Notes: generated by a model not told the origin, from the letters alone. A stretch of DNA of 64,000 bases from [Flavobacterium] thermophilum (GCA_900450595.1 UGGS01000002.1:930001-994000); one strand, 5' to 3'. Counted from the stretch's first letter, positions 47,384 through 56,327 are shown. Translations and numbers: made by a program.

Positions 47384-47920
47384 TTAGATGGAAAGGTGAT
47401 ACGGATCGTGCCTCGCCACCACAGCGACGCCGTTTTCCATTTGTACGATGATGACCTCTTCCCCTGACGGAATGGCCTCATTATTTGCGCTTTTCGCCGC
47501 TTTGGCCACCGCCCCGCTTTTGCGGGAGATGAGAATTTCACCAAACCCATCAGGCGGCACCGGGACGATCACTTTGGCGAGCGCTCCCTCCAAATCGGCG
47601 TCCGTATATCCAAGTGACGCCTCAGCCGAACGGAGCGGCAAAAAAACGAAAAAGTGCAACAGCAACACAGCAACAAGCGCCACACCGATGGCAAGCCACA
47701 GAACCAAGCTCGATGCCCAGTCTGTGTACCATTCCGCCAGCAATCCGACCGCGCTGCCAACAATGAAAAACGATAAAATGAGCTGCGGGCTAAACAGCGG
47801 ATGATCAGCCACATCGAACAAACCGTCAAGCACATCGCTGAAGAAAAAATACAAAACCGTCAACAACGCACTGACGACAAGCACCCATCCGTACACAACT
47901 TCAGGCGAATGGCTGAACAA
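47384..47920 (-). CDS. NfeD family membrane protein (YuaF-like)
   Basis: 178 residues. Three membrane segments (about 8-28, 46-66 and 70-95) are followed by a C-terminal OB-fold (ALAKVIVPVPPDGFGEILIS, then GEEVIIVQMENGVAVV), the NfeD layout. The Bacillus homologue works with FloT in membrane organisation. TTG 47920 is chosen because AAAGGAGG lies eight bases upstream. It is the first gene of the operon; floT begins 22 bases after it ends. Confidence 0.88.
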   Translation of the reverse strand: MFSHSPEVVYGWVLVVSALLTVLYFFFSDVLDGLFDVADHPLFSPQLILSFFIVGSAVGLLAEWYTDWASSLVLWLAIGVALVAVLLLHFFVFLPLRSAEASLGYTDADLEGALAKVIVPVPPDGFGEILISRKSGAVAKAAKSANNEAIPSGEEVIIVQMENGVAVVARHDPYHLSI

Positions 47921-47989
47921 CTCCCCTCCCTCCTTTCCCCTTCGCTTATACATACGGCGAAGGCAGCCGTTGGTTTCATCATTTTTCCA

Positions 47990-48502
47990 ATGTCATCCAC
48001 CGTTTCGTTTCCGTTTTTGACCGTTCTCGATTTCCGTTTTTTGACGGTGGAATTGTCCAAACTCCCATGGCGCACATACATCCGCCATGACAACCCGGTC
48101 GCTGCCGCTCTGTTAAGCAAAATGGGGTATAATGAAGAGGAGAAGGTGGAAGTGAAAAAGGAATTTTTGCGCATGCTCGCCCGCCTCGAGCTCGATGAGG
48201 CGAGACAGCGTCTGTTGTTCGGCTTTTTCGAAACGTATTTGCGGTTATCGGAGGAAGAAGAAGTCCGACTGCGAGATGAGGTGAAGACCATGGAGGAGAA
48301 GGAGGCTGCCAAAGTCATGGAACTTATCGTGTCATACGAACAGAAAGGCATGGAAAAAGGAATGGAAAAAGGAATAGAGAAAGGAATGGAGAAAGCAAAG
48401 CTGGATGTTGCGAAACGAATGTTGGCAAAAGGATTTGATGCTGACACGATCCATGAACTGACCGGACTGCCGCTTGAAACGATTGAACAATTGAAGCCAT
48501 GA
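47990..48502 (+). pseudogene. Rpn-type nuclease family gene, 3' part
   Basis: About 170 codons of the C-terminal part of a PD-(D/E)XK-type putative transposase: VLDFRFLTVELSKLPWRTYI, RHDNPVAAALLSKMGY, and a Glu/Lys tail with GMEKGMEKGIEKGMEKA and a small C-terminal helix pair. The nuclease N-terminus is absent; the upstream DNA is the divergent nfeD start region. It belongs to a different subfamily from the two copies near 31 and 36 kb. Confidence 0.65.
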
Positions 48503-48514
48503 GAAGGCAAACCC

Positions 48515-48588
48515 CTTCTCCCTGAATCATTCGAATGGCCGCCCCCACTCCTTCGAACTTTGAAACATCTTCAGGGAGAAGGTCTTTT
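48515..48588 (+). terminator. Long-stem terminator after the Rpn relic
   Basis: CTTCTCCCTGAA (48515-48526) pairs perfectly with TTCAGGGAGAAG (48570-48581), followed by GTCTTTTC. Confidence 0.6.
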
Positions 48589-48602
48589 CATCGTTCTTCG
48601 CT

Positions 48603-48932
48603 TTATTCCTCTGAAATCCCCAGCCGCTCCAATTCCCGCCCAAGCTGCCCCGTAAGCATGAGCCTGTACATGCGAAAATCGGCCCGAAGCGACCCAAACG
48701 GATGGCCGAAGGTGGCGGGGTTGTTTCCTTCGATGAAAAAGTGGCTGAACCAGGCGAGCGCATAGGCGGCGATTGGCGCGCCGAGCAACCACCACGCGTT
48801 CCTCGTCGCGATCGCGATGATCACAAACAAAAACACGAAGCTCGTTCCGACAAAATGCCAACGCCTTGTCGCTCGTTTCCGGTGCTGGGTCAAATAAAAG
48901 GGCCAAAACTCTTCATAATCGCGGAATTCCAT
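48603..48932 (-). CDS. DUF962/Mpo1-like membrane protein
   Basis: 109 residues with the family start FRDYEEFWPFYLTQHRKRAT and RRWHFVGTSFVF, and a membrane core with WFSHFFIEGNNPATF. The yeast relative Mpo1 is an iron-dependent dioxygenase in phytosphingosine breakdown; the His residues seen here (QH, RWHF, SHFF) fit its metal ligands. The bacterial substrate is unknown. ATG 48932 follows a GGGGGAAAGGGAG stretch. A 46-residue frame overlaps its start. Confidence 0.78.
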   Translation of the reverse strand: MEFRDYEEFWPFYLTQHRKRATRRWHFVGTSFVFLFVIIAIATRNAWWLLGAPIAAYALAWFSHFFIEGNNPATFGHPFGSLRADFRMYRLMLTGQLGRELERLGISEE

Positions 48933-49030
48933 CTCCCTTTCCCCCTTCGACGGATGCGGCGCGCCGCCACGCCAGCGATGAACGTGGCGATGCCGACAGC
49001 CCAGTATCCAATCAACATCCATAACGGCAT
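48890..49030 (-). CDS. Possible 46-residue membrane peptide
   Basis: One hydrophobic helix (WMLIGYWAVGIATFIAG) then a basic tail. ATG 49030 has AGG within GATAGGTCCGAG upstream. It overlaps the DUF962 gene by 43 bases and contains that gene's ribosome site, so it could couple translation. I do not recognise it; it could be a chance frame. Confidence 0.4.
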   Translation of the reverse strand: MPLWMLIGYWAVGIATFIAGVAARRIRRRGKGRWNSAIMKSFGPFI

Positions 49031-49057
49031 GCTCGGACCTATCGTTATCCCCTACTC

Positions 49058-50446
49058 CTATTGTATTTCATCCATCACCTGAAATGTCTGCAAGTTGTGC
49101 TTTTGCTTCGGCACGGTAAACTTGGCGGCAAGTTGGCCTGTACGAAGATGGAAAATGTTCATTTCTCCAGCATGGTCCGCCTTGTTCCCCTCCTGCGGCT
49201 CAAACAATGCATACACATAGTCGCCGTAAAACCGCGCTTCCCAGTACACTGACGGCAGCTCATGCTTCTCCATCACCTTAAACTGATCATTCAGCGCAAG
49301 CCATCCTGACTTTCCCCTCTGGACATAGCTCACCCACAGCGTGTCTCCCTTCACGTAAAGCTGATCGAACTGCGTCTCTTCTTGCCCCATGCCCCAATAG
49401 GCCACTCGCCATGAATGCGGATCCACGATGGTGAGGCGAGGTTTCGTGGCGATGACAAGGCGGCCGTGAAAGACCGCCATGGAGCGCGCGAAGGACGTAG
49501 GCAACGAAATTTCCTTCACTACGGAACCGCGCTGATCCAACACATACAATACACCGTGCTCCTGTTCCATCGCATCAGCAAACACATAGAAATGCGGCTC
49601 TGCACGCAAAACTTGAAGAATGTAAGGAGGGAACCGCTTCGAAAATAGCAATTTTCCCCCTTTCCGGACTTCTAGTTTATGAGTGTTGACATCTTGATTC
49701 AGTGAACGAATCTCCCACTCCCCCTCCATCGAGGCAAACGAAAGAGGGCTGGAGACCGCTTCTTGATCGACCAATGTCCATGTGTCTCGATTCAGTCGAT
49801 AGACATGCCGTCCCGTATAATCTGACCACAACAACAGTTCCTTTGTTGAGGAAGCGGGCGAAAGGCGAGATATTCCAACCGCTTTCAGCGTCACCACTTT
49901 GCGCACACGATGTTCGTCCGTCTCCACGATATACGACTCTCGCGCCAATGGGTGAGAATACAAAAAGAAAATGCGCGCTGACGGATCTTTCGACAAGTGA
50001 GCTTTGGACGGTTCATACGTCCGCACCGAGGAGACGATGGAATCGCCAACGTTCTGCCCCCAATACACGATGGCAGGCGCGGCTGCCGCCAGCACCACCC
50101 ATATCCATCTCTGCCGCTTCCACCAAACTTGTCCTTCCTTTTGACCTCCTATGCACTGGACAAGCCATGCCCAGTACCAGACGATGTAAAGAAACAACGC
50201 AAGCGACAGCCACGCCCACCATTGTCCTTCGATGAGGGATTGCTGCCAGTAGGCGAACGGATCGACGCCGACCCTGGCGATGGTGTGAAAATTGTTCAGA
50301 AAAAAGAGCGGCACTGCGATCACTGCAACGAGCGAATACAAGCGGCGAACCGTTCCTTTCACCAGCATCGCCACCCCAACGAGCAACGTGGCAGCGCACA
50401 TGATGTAGTACAACATTGACATCCATAGTGGTGCACTTGGGCCCAT
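49058..50446 (-). CDS. Membrane protein with a beta-propeller-like exported part
   Basis: 462 residues. Four hydrophobic segments fill the first 150 residues (YYIMCAATLLVGVAML, then VAVIAVPLFFLNN, then WWAWLSLALFLYIVWYWAWL, then WIWVVLAAAAPAIVYWG). The remaining 310 residues are hydrophilic and beta-rich, with repeated strand patterns (FYVFADAMEQEHGVLYVLDQ, RLVIATKPRLTIVDPHSW, DTLWVSYVQRGKSGWLAL) like propeller blades. This part probably lies outside the membrane. No family or function is recognised. ATG 50446 has AAGGGG six bases upstream. Confidence 0.7.
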   Translation of the reverse strand: MGPSAPLWMSMLYYIMCAATLLVGVAMLVKGTVRRLYSLVAVIAVPLFFLNNFHTIARVGVDPFAYWQQSLIEGQWWAWLSLALFLYIVWYWAWLVQCIGGQKEGQVWWKRQRWIWVVLAAAAPAIVYWGQNVGDSIVSSVRTYEPSKAHLSKDPSARIFFLYSHPLARESYIVETDEHRVRKVVTLKAVGISRLSPASSTKELLLWSDYTGRHVYRLNRDTWTLVDQEAVSSPLSFASMEGEWEIRSLNQDVNTHKLEVRKGGKLLFSKRFPPYILQVLRAEPHFYVFADAMEQEHGVLYVLDQRGSVVKEISLPTSFARSMAVFHGRLVIATKPRLTIVDPHSWRVAYWGMGQEETQFDQLYVKGDTLWVSYVQRGKSGWLALNDQFKVMEKHELPSVYWEARFYGDYVYALFEPQEGNKADHAGEMNIFHLRTGQLAAKFTVPKQKHNLQTFQVMDEIQ

Positions 50447-50645
50447 TTGAATCCCCTTCCATCCGTGGTGGTTGTAATATTCTATGAAATCGAGAACGTT
50501 TCCTTCCTTGCAGAAAGATTTGCCCCCCTCTATGATGAAGCAACTGCTCAAATTCACAACACGCTTTGCTTACACCCTCAAAGTCAGTAAATCCACGTTT
50601 TTCCCTCCGTAATGTTTTCAAGTTGCGGGGATGAACGGATAAAAA

Positions 50646-50688
50646 TAGAAGGGCATAACCGTTATTTGGATGGTATACCCTTCTACAC
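50646..50688 (-). terminator. Terminator of the YycO-like gene
   Basis: A GTAGAAGGGTATACC / GGTTATGCCCTTCTA stem followed by TTTTTATCC on the minus strand, about 30 bases after the stop. The stretch 50447-50645 holds no other gene I can support. Confidence 0.65.
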
Positions 50689-50717
50689 ACACATTGAAAT
50701 ATCCTCCGTCCGCTCTT

Positions 50718-51443
50718 TTAGTTGCTGCTAGCATAGGTTATTGTCTCAGAGTCTTGATCCAAGTCAGACGGGGTCACGATGATGCCTCCATCGTCATCCA
50801 AATCAAATCCTCGATTCTCCCACGCTTTCCACACGAGCAACGAGCAATACCATTTTGATGATTGACCTTTTGTGGCTGTTAAACTATACGGCTCACCGAT
50901 TTGTGCTCTAGCGTATGACTGTGCTGATGTATAATCCTCTCCCATTGCCCCTTTCACCCAAAGTCCTTTCCATGTTTTCCAACGTGTTTTCCAGTTGTTA
51001 ACGTAGTAGCGGACTCCTTCACCTGGCCATGCTTCAATTATATATTCACCATCCCAACGGACAATGGCAGCATGACCATGATTCCATCCAGAACTTTCAC
51101 TATCATAAGTAATTAAGATGTCCCCATTAGTTCCTAAGGCACCACTTGATGCTAATGCTGATACCCCTTTTGCCTGTTGCCCGCTAATAACTTGATTATA
51201 CTTGTCAGGAGCATTCTTTTTCATCCACTCTATTTCTTTCTTCACCGCTTCTTGATCAACAGGTTCATTGATTAAATTTATGATTTCCTGACGCTCTTCT
51301 TGCTGTTTCTTGTCCATTTCTTGTTCCATCTGGATTTTTACCTTATTTACTTGCACCCCCGACTCAGCATACACCAACGGAACACCCGATGTGCAAATGA
51401 GGCTCAAAGCGACAAGTGGAGAGAGCAAGAAAGATTTTTTCAT
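50718..51443 (-). CDS. Secreted YiiX/YycO-like papain-fold (NlpC/P60 superfamily) protein
   Basis: 241 residues. An N-terminal signal peptide (KKSFLLSPLVALSLICTSGV, cleavage near VYAES) is followed by a charged helical linker. The domain is permuted papain-like: GDILITYDSES, the His in WNHGHAAIVRWDGEYIIEAW, and the Cys in KWYCSLLVWKAWENRG. Relatives are amidases or hydrolases of unknown substrate acting at the cell surface. ATG 51443 has GGAGG upstream at a longish 12 bases. An AT-rich tract and a MITE lie upstream. Confidence 0.8.
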   Translation of the reverse strand: MKKSFLLSPLVALSLICTSGVPLVYAESGVQVNKVKIQMEQEMDKKQQEERQEIINLINEPVDQEAVKKEIEWMKKNAPDKYNQVISGQQAKGVSALASSGALGTNGDILITYDSESSGWNHGHAAIVRWDGEYIIEAWPGEGVRYYVNNWKTRWKTWKGLWVKGAMGEDYTSAQSYARAQIGEPYSLTATKGQSSKWYCSLLVWKAWENRGFDLDDDGGIIVTPSDLDQDSETITYASSN

Positions 51444-51542
51444 AAAATACAAACACCTCCGTTAAATCAATATATTTACAATTAAAATTCTATTAGAAAT
51501 GCAAAAAAAAAAAAGAGTATTTATTACTAATGGAAAAATAGT

Positions 51543-51695
51543 GGCTCTTCACCACAAAGTGTACTTGACAAAGAAAGACGATTATGATAGAGAAAATCAA
51601 AACAGCATTTTTCCTTTTTATACCACACATCTCTTTGAGCAACATTGCTATCATGTTTGTCTTTAAAAGTCAAGTACATCTTTTGGTGATGAACC
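51543..51695. mobile_element. MITE with ISL3-like ends, copy 2
   Basis: A 153-bp noncoding element. Left end GGCTCTTCACCACAAAGTG and inverted right end GGTTCATCACCAAAAGATG continue into TACTTGA on both sides. The perfect 8-bp direct repeat AAAATAGT flanks it (51535-51542 and 51696-51703). The ends match the copy at 31156-31299, but the interiors differ. Confidence 0.85.
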
Positions 51696-51719
51696 AAAAT
51701 AGTCATATATTCACAAAAA

Positions 51720-52001
51720 TTAGAGGGTACGAACACTCTCCCATCTGCGCTCACGCTTAGAGTTGGGGAATTCTTGGAAATACCCGCCCCACGGCAGGCT
51801 GCCAGCCAAGCCGTCCCCGTGCGTCCCATGGTTCGGCTGCCTTGTGACAACAGCAAACGAAGCCCTTCCTCCAACATCATTCCGAGCGAAGTGATGATTC
51901 GGATCATGGGGCCCCCTGCATTGCGGGCGCACCCACTCTCGGACATGCAGCGGCTGCGCGTCGTCATGCCAGCTCTCGCAATATGAGCAGACTCGATACA
52001 A
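51720..52001 (-). pseudogene. TnpB (IS200/IS605) C-terminal relic
   Basis: A 93-residue frame with the zinc-finger end of TnpB: CSYCESWHDDAQPLHVREWV, then RPQC in place of the usual CPxC, then HDPNHHFARNDVGG in place of the HDRDxNAxxN motif that carries the last catalytic Asp. One zinc Cys is changed to Arg and the rest of the gene is missing. It is a dead fragment of a transposon-encoded RNA-guided nuclease. Confidence 0.6.
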
Positions 52002-52092
52002 AGTGCTGACGACACGGAATCAACGTACAGCCGTCTCATTTCGCTTTATACTCCAGCATCATGAGCAAGCGCTCCACACGAAAATGAAAATC

Positions 52093-52126
52093 GCCTCTTT
52101 CCAGCCGCTTCGGCTGAAAAGAGGCG
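52093..52126 (-). terminator. Terminator of htrA
   Basis: CGCCTCTTT-(C)CAGCCG / CGGCTG(A)-AAAGAGGCG stem with GATTTTCATTTT on the minus strand, eight bases after the stop. Confidence 0.75.
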
Positions 52127-52133
52127 CTGTTTC

Positions 52134-53339
52134 TTACGATTGGCTGCTGTCTCTCGCTTTTAAGGTGACGGATACGGTCGTCTCAAACCCATCGCGATAG
52201 ATCGTCAGTTTGATGCGATCGCCCACCGATGTTTTCGTATACAAATATTTGCGCAACGCGCTGACGCTGTCGATTTTCTCCCCGTTGATCGCCGTGATGA
52301 CGTCTTTCGATTTCAATCCGGCCTCGGCGGCTGGGGAGAACGGTTCGACGGACGTGACGGCTGCCCCGCTTGTGATGTTCGACGGCAATTTCAATTCATT
52401 CGTGCGGACGTCATCGGACAAATCCGCCACATCGACAAGCTGGACGCCAAGGTACGGGCGTTTGATTTTGCCGTCTTTCATGAGCTGTTCGACGATCGGT
52501 TTGACGTTTTCGCTCGGGATGGCAAAGCCGAGCCCTTCGACGCCCGTTTCCGCGATTTTCATGCTGTTGATGCCGATCACTTGCCCCGCGCTGTTAATGA
52601 GCGCCCCACCGCTGTTGCCCGGGTTGATCGCGGCGTCCGTTTGGATGACGTCGATTTCCCAATCGCCCGCTGACGTTGAGACGGGCATCGTCCGTTTGCC
52701 GCTGACGATCCCTTCCGTCACCGTCCGCGACAAATCAAGGCCGAGCGGGTTGCCGATCGCCGCGACAGGCTCGCCGATTTTCACCTTCGACGAGTCGCCG
52801 AAGCTCGCCACTTTCGTCACCCCTTCAACGGGGATTTTCAAGACGGCAAGGTCGGTGAGTGCATCCGCGCCGACGATGTCGGCTTTCACTTTTTTGCCGT
52901 TCGGAAGCGCCACTTCGACTTTGTTTGCCCCTTCAATGACATGGTTGTTCGTCACAATGTAGGCCGCATTGCCTTCTTTTTTAAAGATGACGCCCGACCC
53001 CGTCCCCGCTTCCGTATCTTGCGCTTGTTCGGAGAAAAAGTCGACTTGTTTTTGAATGTTGACGACGCCGACGACCGCATCGGCCACTTTATTAATGGCG
53101 GCGATCATGTTCGTGTTGACGTTCCCCGTCGGCTGCAGCGGCAGCGCCTCGCTTTTTGCGGTCGTTTCCGCTGTTTCCGTTTGGGAATTCGTTTCTCCAT
53201 GCATCCATTTCGGCGCCACATACCACGTCGCCGCGCTCCCAATCACCGCCCCTGCGACGGAAGCGGCGAGCCACGATACGAAGCGGCCGCGGCGTTTCGG
53301 TTCTGGCGTTGGGGTTGGTTCAAATGGCATCATGTCCAT
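52134..53339 (-). CDS. htrA: HtrA/DegP-type membrane-anchored serine protease
   Basis: 401 residues. A cytosolic Pro-rich start and one membrane anchor (about 20-42) are followed by a trypsin-like domain with the catalytic triad: His in IVTNNHVIEGANK, Asp in DALTDLAVLKI, Ser in AINPGNSGGALI. One C-terminal PDZ domain begins near PYLGVQLVDVADL. HtrA proteases clear misfolded proteins outside the membrane. ATG 53339 has AAGGAGG nine bases upstream. It is divergent from a two-component system with a PepSY gene between, an arrangement recalling stress-responsive htr loci in Bacillus. Confidence 0.92.
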   Translation of the reverse strand: MDMMPFEPTPTPEPKRRGRFVSWLAASVAGAVIGSAATWYVAPKWMHGETNSQTETAETTAKSEALPLQPTGNVNTNMIAAINKVADAVVGVVNIQKQVDFFSEQAQDTEAGTGSGVIFKKEGNAAYIVTNNHVIEGANKVEVALPNGKKVKADIVGADALTDLAVLKIPVEGVTKVASFGDSSKVKIGEPVAAIGNPLGLDLSRTVTEGIVSGKRTMPVSTSAGDWEIDVIQTDAAINPGNSGGALINSAGQVIGINSMKIAETGVEGLGFAIPSENVKPIVEQLMKDGKIKRPYLGVQLVDVADLSDDVRTNELKLPSNITSGAAVTSVEPFSPAAEAGLKSKDVITAINGEKIDSVSALRKYLYTKTSVGDRIKLTIYRDGFETTVSVTLKARDSSQS

Positions 53340-53528
53340 GGGTCATCTCCTCCTTCATGATCCATGATGGAATATGCAGCATCTTCGAGCGAATGGCCGC
53401 CAAGCAGTGAAATGGCGGGCGAAATACGACGATGCCACCGACATCGATCGGCCTTGCATAAAGAGAAGACCAGCGTCGTTGTTTCTTTCGGTTGTTCTGA
53501 TGCATCGTTTCATCCCTTCCTGCGTACG

Positions 53529-53954
53529 TTATGTCGTCTCCGGCGCTGGCGTCATCCGCTTCTGCTTCCGCCTCCGTCCCGCTGCGAGCGTGCGGATCGA
53601 CAGGAAAATCCCCGTCGCGGTCAAAATGATCATCGCCACCGCCGCGACATCAACCGCCCAGCGGATGTCAAGCGAACCGATTCTCCCTTCGTGCAGCTGG
53701 CGGACGAACATCATGAGCGACGATCCGCCTCCCTCGTCGCGCGGTGCCATCGGGGCCGTAGATGCCCCCGCTCCCGACGTCTGCCCCGCCCCGAACGCGT
53801 TCATTCCTTCCTGCGCGGCGCGGTGCATCTCGCCGCGCTCCGCCTAGCCAATGAGCCACGGCTCGGATAGAAGGAGCCCCGTCACCGCCTCAACAAGCAA
53901 AAAGATCGAACTGATCAGCCCAATCCAAAGATGCAAATTCCTCATTTTCCTCAT
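53529..53954 (-). pseudogene. PepSY-associated membrane protein gene with an in-frame TAG
   Basis: From ATG 53954 (AAGGAGG nine bases upstream) the frame gives MRKMRNLHLWIGLISSIFLL and a first membrane helix. It then meets TAG at 53844-53846 after EPWLIG and continues in the same frame to 53529 with a Gly-rich loop and a second helix (RWAVDVAAVAMIILTATGIF). The 140-codon whole matches the two-helix PepSY-associated TM proteins often placed beside sensor kinases. One base change (CAG to TAG) would explain the stop. Confidence 0.7.
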
Positions 53955-54132
53955 CGCCGTTTTCCTCCTTTTCCTCTTCGTCCATCATGATAGCCAAGGA
54001 AGGTGAAAAAATGGTGAAAATTCTTTTTGAGAGAACGGCCTTCTGCGCGGCGAATCGGCTGCGTTTTCACCGTTTTTTCACGAACGATTTGATATGATAA
54101 GAAGGAAGAGAGACAGAACGGGAGGAATGGCG

Positions 54133-54795
54133 ATGAAAATTTTGCTGGCCGAGGACGATCTTCACCTAGGGGAGCTGATCGTTCACTTATTGAAAAAGAA
54201 AGGGATCGACCATATCGATTGGGTTCAAGAGGGCGAAGACGCATACGATTACGCCATGGCGGAGTTTTACGATGTCGTCGTACTCGATTGGATGCTTCCA
54301 AACGGCGATGGGGTGGACATTTGTCGACGGTTGAGGCAAAACGGCTACACGGGCGCGATTTTGATGCTGACGGCGAAAGACGCCGTCCACGACCGCGTCA
54401 CCGGGCTTGAGGCGGGAGCGGACGATTACTTGGTCAAACCGTTTGAAATCGACGAGCTCGTCGCGCGGCTCAAGGCGCTCGCACGGCGGACGTTCGTCCC
54501 GCTTCAAGAGGAAAAAGTGGCGTTTCACGGCTTCACCTTAAACCGGACAAGCCATACGCTCCATCGCGGCGATGAAGAGATTTTCCTCACTCCACGCGAG
54601 TTTCAGCTTCTCGATTTGCTCGTGCAAAACCAAGGGCAAGTCGTGCCGCGCGAAACGATATTGGACCGCGTCTGGGGGTGGGATGCCGATGTGTCAATGA
54701 AAACGATCGACGCGACGATCAAGCTATTGCGCAAAAAGTTGAAAGATGATGTCATCCAAACCGTTCGAGGAGTGGGGTATAAAATTGAAAAATAA
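54133..54795 (+). CDS. OmpR-family response regulator
   Basis: 220 residues. The receiver domain has the acidic pair EDD (8-10), phospho-acceptor Asp in VVVLDWMLPNGDG (about 51), Thr in MLTAKDA and Lys in DYLVKPFEIDEL. The OmpR-type winged helix starts near VAFHGFTLNRTSHTL, with LTPREFQLLDLLVQN and TVRGVGYKIEK. ATG 54133 is chosen because GGAGG lies seven bases upstream. It overlaps the kinase gene by 11 bases. The divergent htrA and PepSY genes suggest a cell-envelope signal. Confidence 0.92.
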   Translation: MKILLAEDDLHLGELIVHLLKKKGIDHIDWVQEGEDAYDYAMAEFYDVVVLDWMLPNGDGVDICRRLRQNGYTGAILMLTAKDAVHDRVTGLEAGADDYLVKPFEIDELVARLKALARRTFVPLQEEKVAFHGFTLNRTSHTLHRGDEEIFLTPREFQLLDLLVQNQGQVVPRETILDRVWGWDADVSMKTIDATIKLLRKKLKDDVIQTVRGVGYKIEK

Positions 54796-56158
54796 CTGGA
54801 GGGAATGGCGCGACTGGCTGCGCCGCCTAGGAAGCGCCGACTTGTTCCGCCGCGCCCATTGGCGGCTGACAGCGCTCTACAGCGGCATTTTCACGTTGTT
54901 TCTCGCCTTGTTTGTCATGATCGCCGCGGCCTTGTTTTACTGGATCGCCACTTCTGACCAAGAGCGGCGCATCAGCCGCCTCGCCGAGCAAGAGGCGAAT
55001 ACGATCGAACAAGTGCTGCTCAAGCAAAGCAATTTCGACTTGTTTGATGATGAAAATGTCATTTTGTTAAGCGAAGACCAACTCTTTTTTTACGTCATCG
55101 GCCCGGACGGGGGCCTGCTCGCCGGGGATGAAGTCCACCCGCGCCTGCGTCCGTATTTTTTAAACGCCTTGTCCCATCTCAAGGCAAATGAGCGCGCTCC
55201 CGTCTACATGAGCGTCTCTTTGCCGGAACATATGCCCGGCCTCGCGCGCGAAGCGGCCCGCGACTGGCGCGTGCTCGCCGCCGCCCGTCCGCTCGTCATC
55301 CACGGCGATTTCGTGGGCATGCTGTATATCGGCATGGACGTCACGTCGTTTTTCGGCGTGTTCCATTGGCTGCTCATTGTGCTCATCGGCTTATCGGTGC
55401 TGTTTCTTGCCGTCGGCGTGGCGCTCAGCTTCTTTATGTCCAAGCGCGCGCTCGCACCGATTGAAGAAGCGTACGAGCGGCAGCGCCAGTTCGTCGCCGA
55501 CGCCTCTCATGAGCTGCGGACGCCGCTCAGCGTCGTCTTCTCGTCCGTCGAGGCGCTTGCGCTTGAGGAGGATGTGATGAAAAACGACTTTGCCCGCCGC
55601 CTGCTCGACCGCCTGCGTGACGAATTGAAGCGAATCACGAAACTGATGAACGACTTGTTGACGCTCGCCCGCGCGGATGCGAAACACGCCGCGCTGGAGC
55701 TTTCAAAACAAACGTTCGATTTCCGCCCGCACGCCGAGCGCACGTTCCAGATCATGTCGGAACTGGCGGCGAAAAAACAGATTACGATGCATTTTCACGC
55801 TCCCGAGCAAGCGCTCGTCACCGCTGACCCAGACAAATTGACGCAGCTATTGTACATTTTGCTCGACAACGCGATCAAATACACCCCCGAAGGCGGCGAG
55901 GTGACGCTGTCGATCCGCACCGAGCCAAAGCACGTGTTCCTTTCCGTCAAAGACACCGGCATCGGCATCCCGCCGGAAGACATCGGCCGCATTTTCGACC
56001 GCTTTTACCGCGTCGACAAAGCGCGCTCGCGCCAACAAGGCGGCCACGGCCTCGGGCTGTCGATCGCCAAATGGATCGTCGACGCCCACGGCGGCGCGAT
56101 CCACGTCCATAGTCAAATCGGGGAAGGAACCGAATTTCTTGTTCGTCTTCCTTGCTAA
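54785..56158 (+). CDS. Sensor histidine kinase
   Basis: 457 residues. There are two membrane helices (about 28-55 and 180-205), and the 120 residues between them form an external sensor. A HAMP-like stretch follows, then the H-box FVADASHELRTPLSVVFSSV (phospho-His). The ATPase has an N-box LYILLDNAIKYTPEGG, G1 DTGIGIPPEDIGRIFDRFYR and G2 GGHGLGLSIAKWIV. TTG 54785 follows GGGG seven bases upstream, inside the end of the regulator gene, so the two are coupled. The ligand is unknown. Confidence 0.9.
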   Translation: MKNNWREWRDWLRRLGSADLFRRAHWRLTALYSGIFTLFLALFVMIAAALFYWIATSDQERRISRLAEQEANTIEQVLLKQSNFDLFDDENVILLSEDQLFFYVIGPDGGLLAGDEVHPRLRPYFLNALSHLKANERAPVYMSVSLPEHMPGLAREAARDWRVLAAARPLVIHGDFVGMLYIGMDVTSFFGVFHWLLIVLIGLSVLFLAVGVALSFFMSKRALAPIEEAYERQRQFVADASHELRTPLSVVFSSVEALALEEDVMKNDFARRLLDRLRDELKRITKLMNDLLTLARADAKHAALELSKQTFDFRPHAERTFQIMSELAAKKQITMHFHAPEQALVTADPDKLTQLLYILLDNAIKYTPEGGEVTLSIRTEPKHVFLSVKDTGIGIPPEDIGRIFDRFYRVDKARSRQQGGHGLGLSIAKWIVDAHGGAIHVHSQIGEGTEFLVRLPC

Positions 56159-56250
56159 ATCCGGAGGACAAAACAGCAAGGCGAAGGCTTCCTTCCCCTA
56201 ACAGAACGTGCCGTTGAGTGAGAAAAACGAAACATCATACTTTGTTGCTG

Positions 56251-56313
56251 TTGCAAACCGAACATATTCATGTTATAATTCAAAACGTAATGACCAAATT
56301 GTCCATTTAGTCA
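56251..56313 (+). promoter_or_regulatory. Promoter and operator of the TetR-family gene
   Basis: TTGCAA (56251-56256) and TATAAT (56274-56279) are 17 bases apart. The 23-bp site 56291-56313 (TGAC-N15-GTCA ends) reads, on the minus strand, TGACTAAATGGACAA then TTTGGTCA. It covers the start of transcription and matches the site before yhgE. Confidence 0.75.
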
Positions 56314-56327
56314 AAAATGAAGGATGA

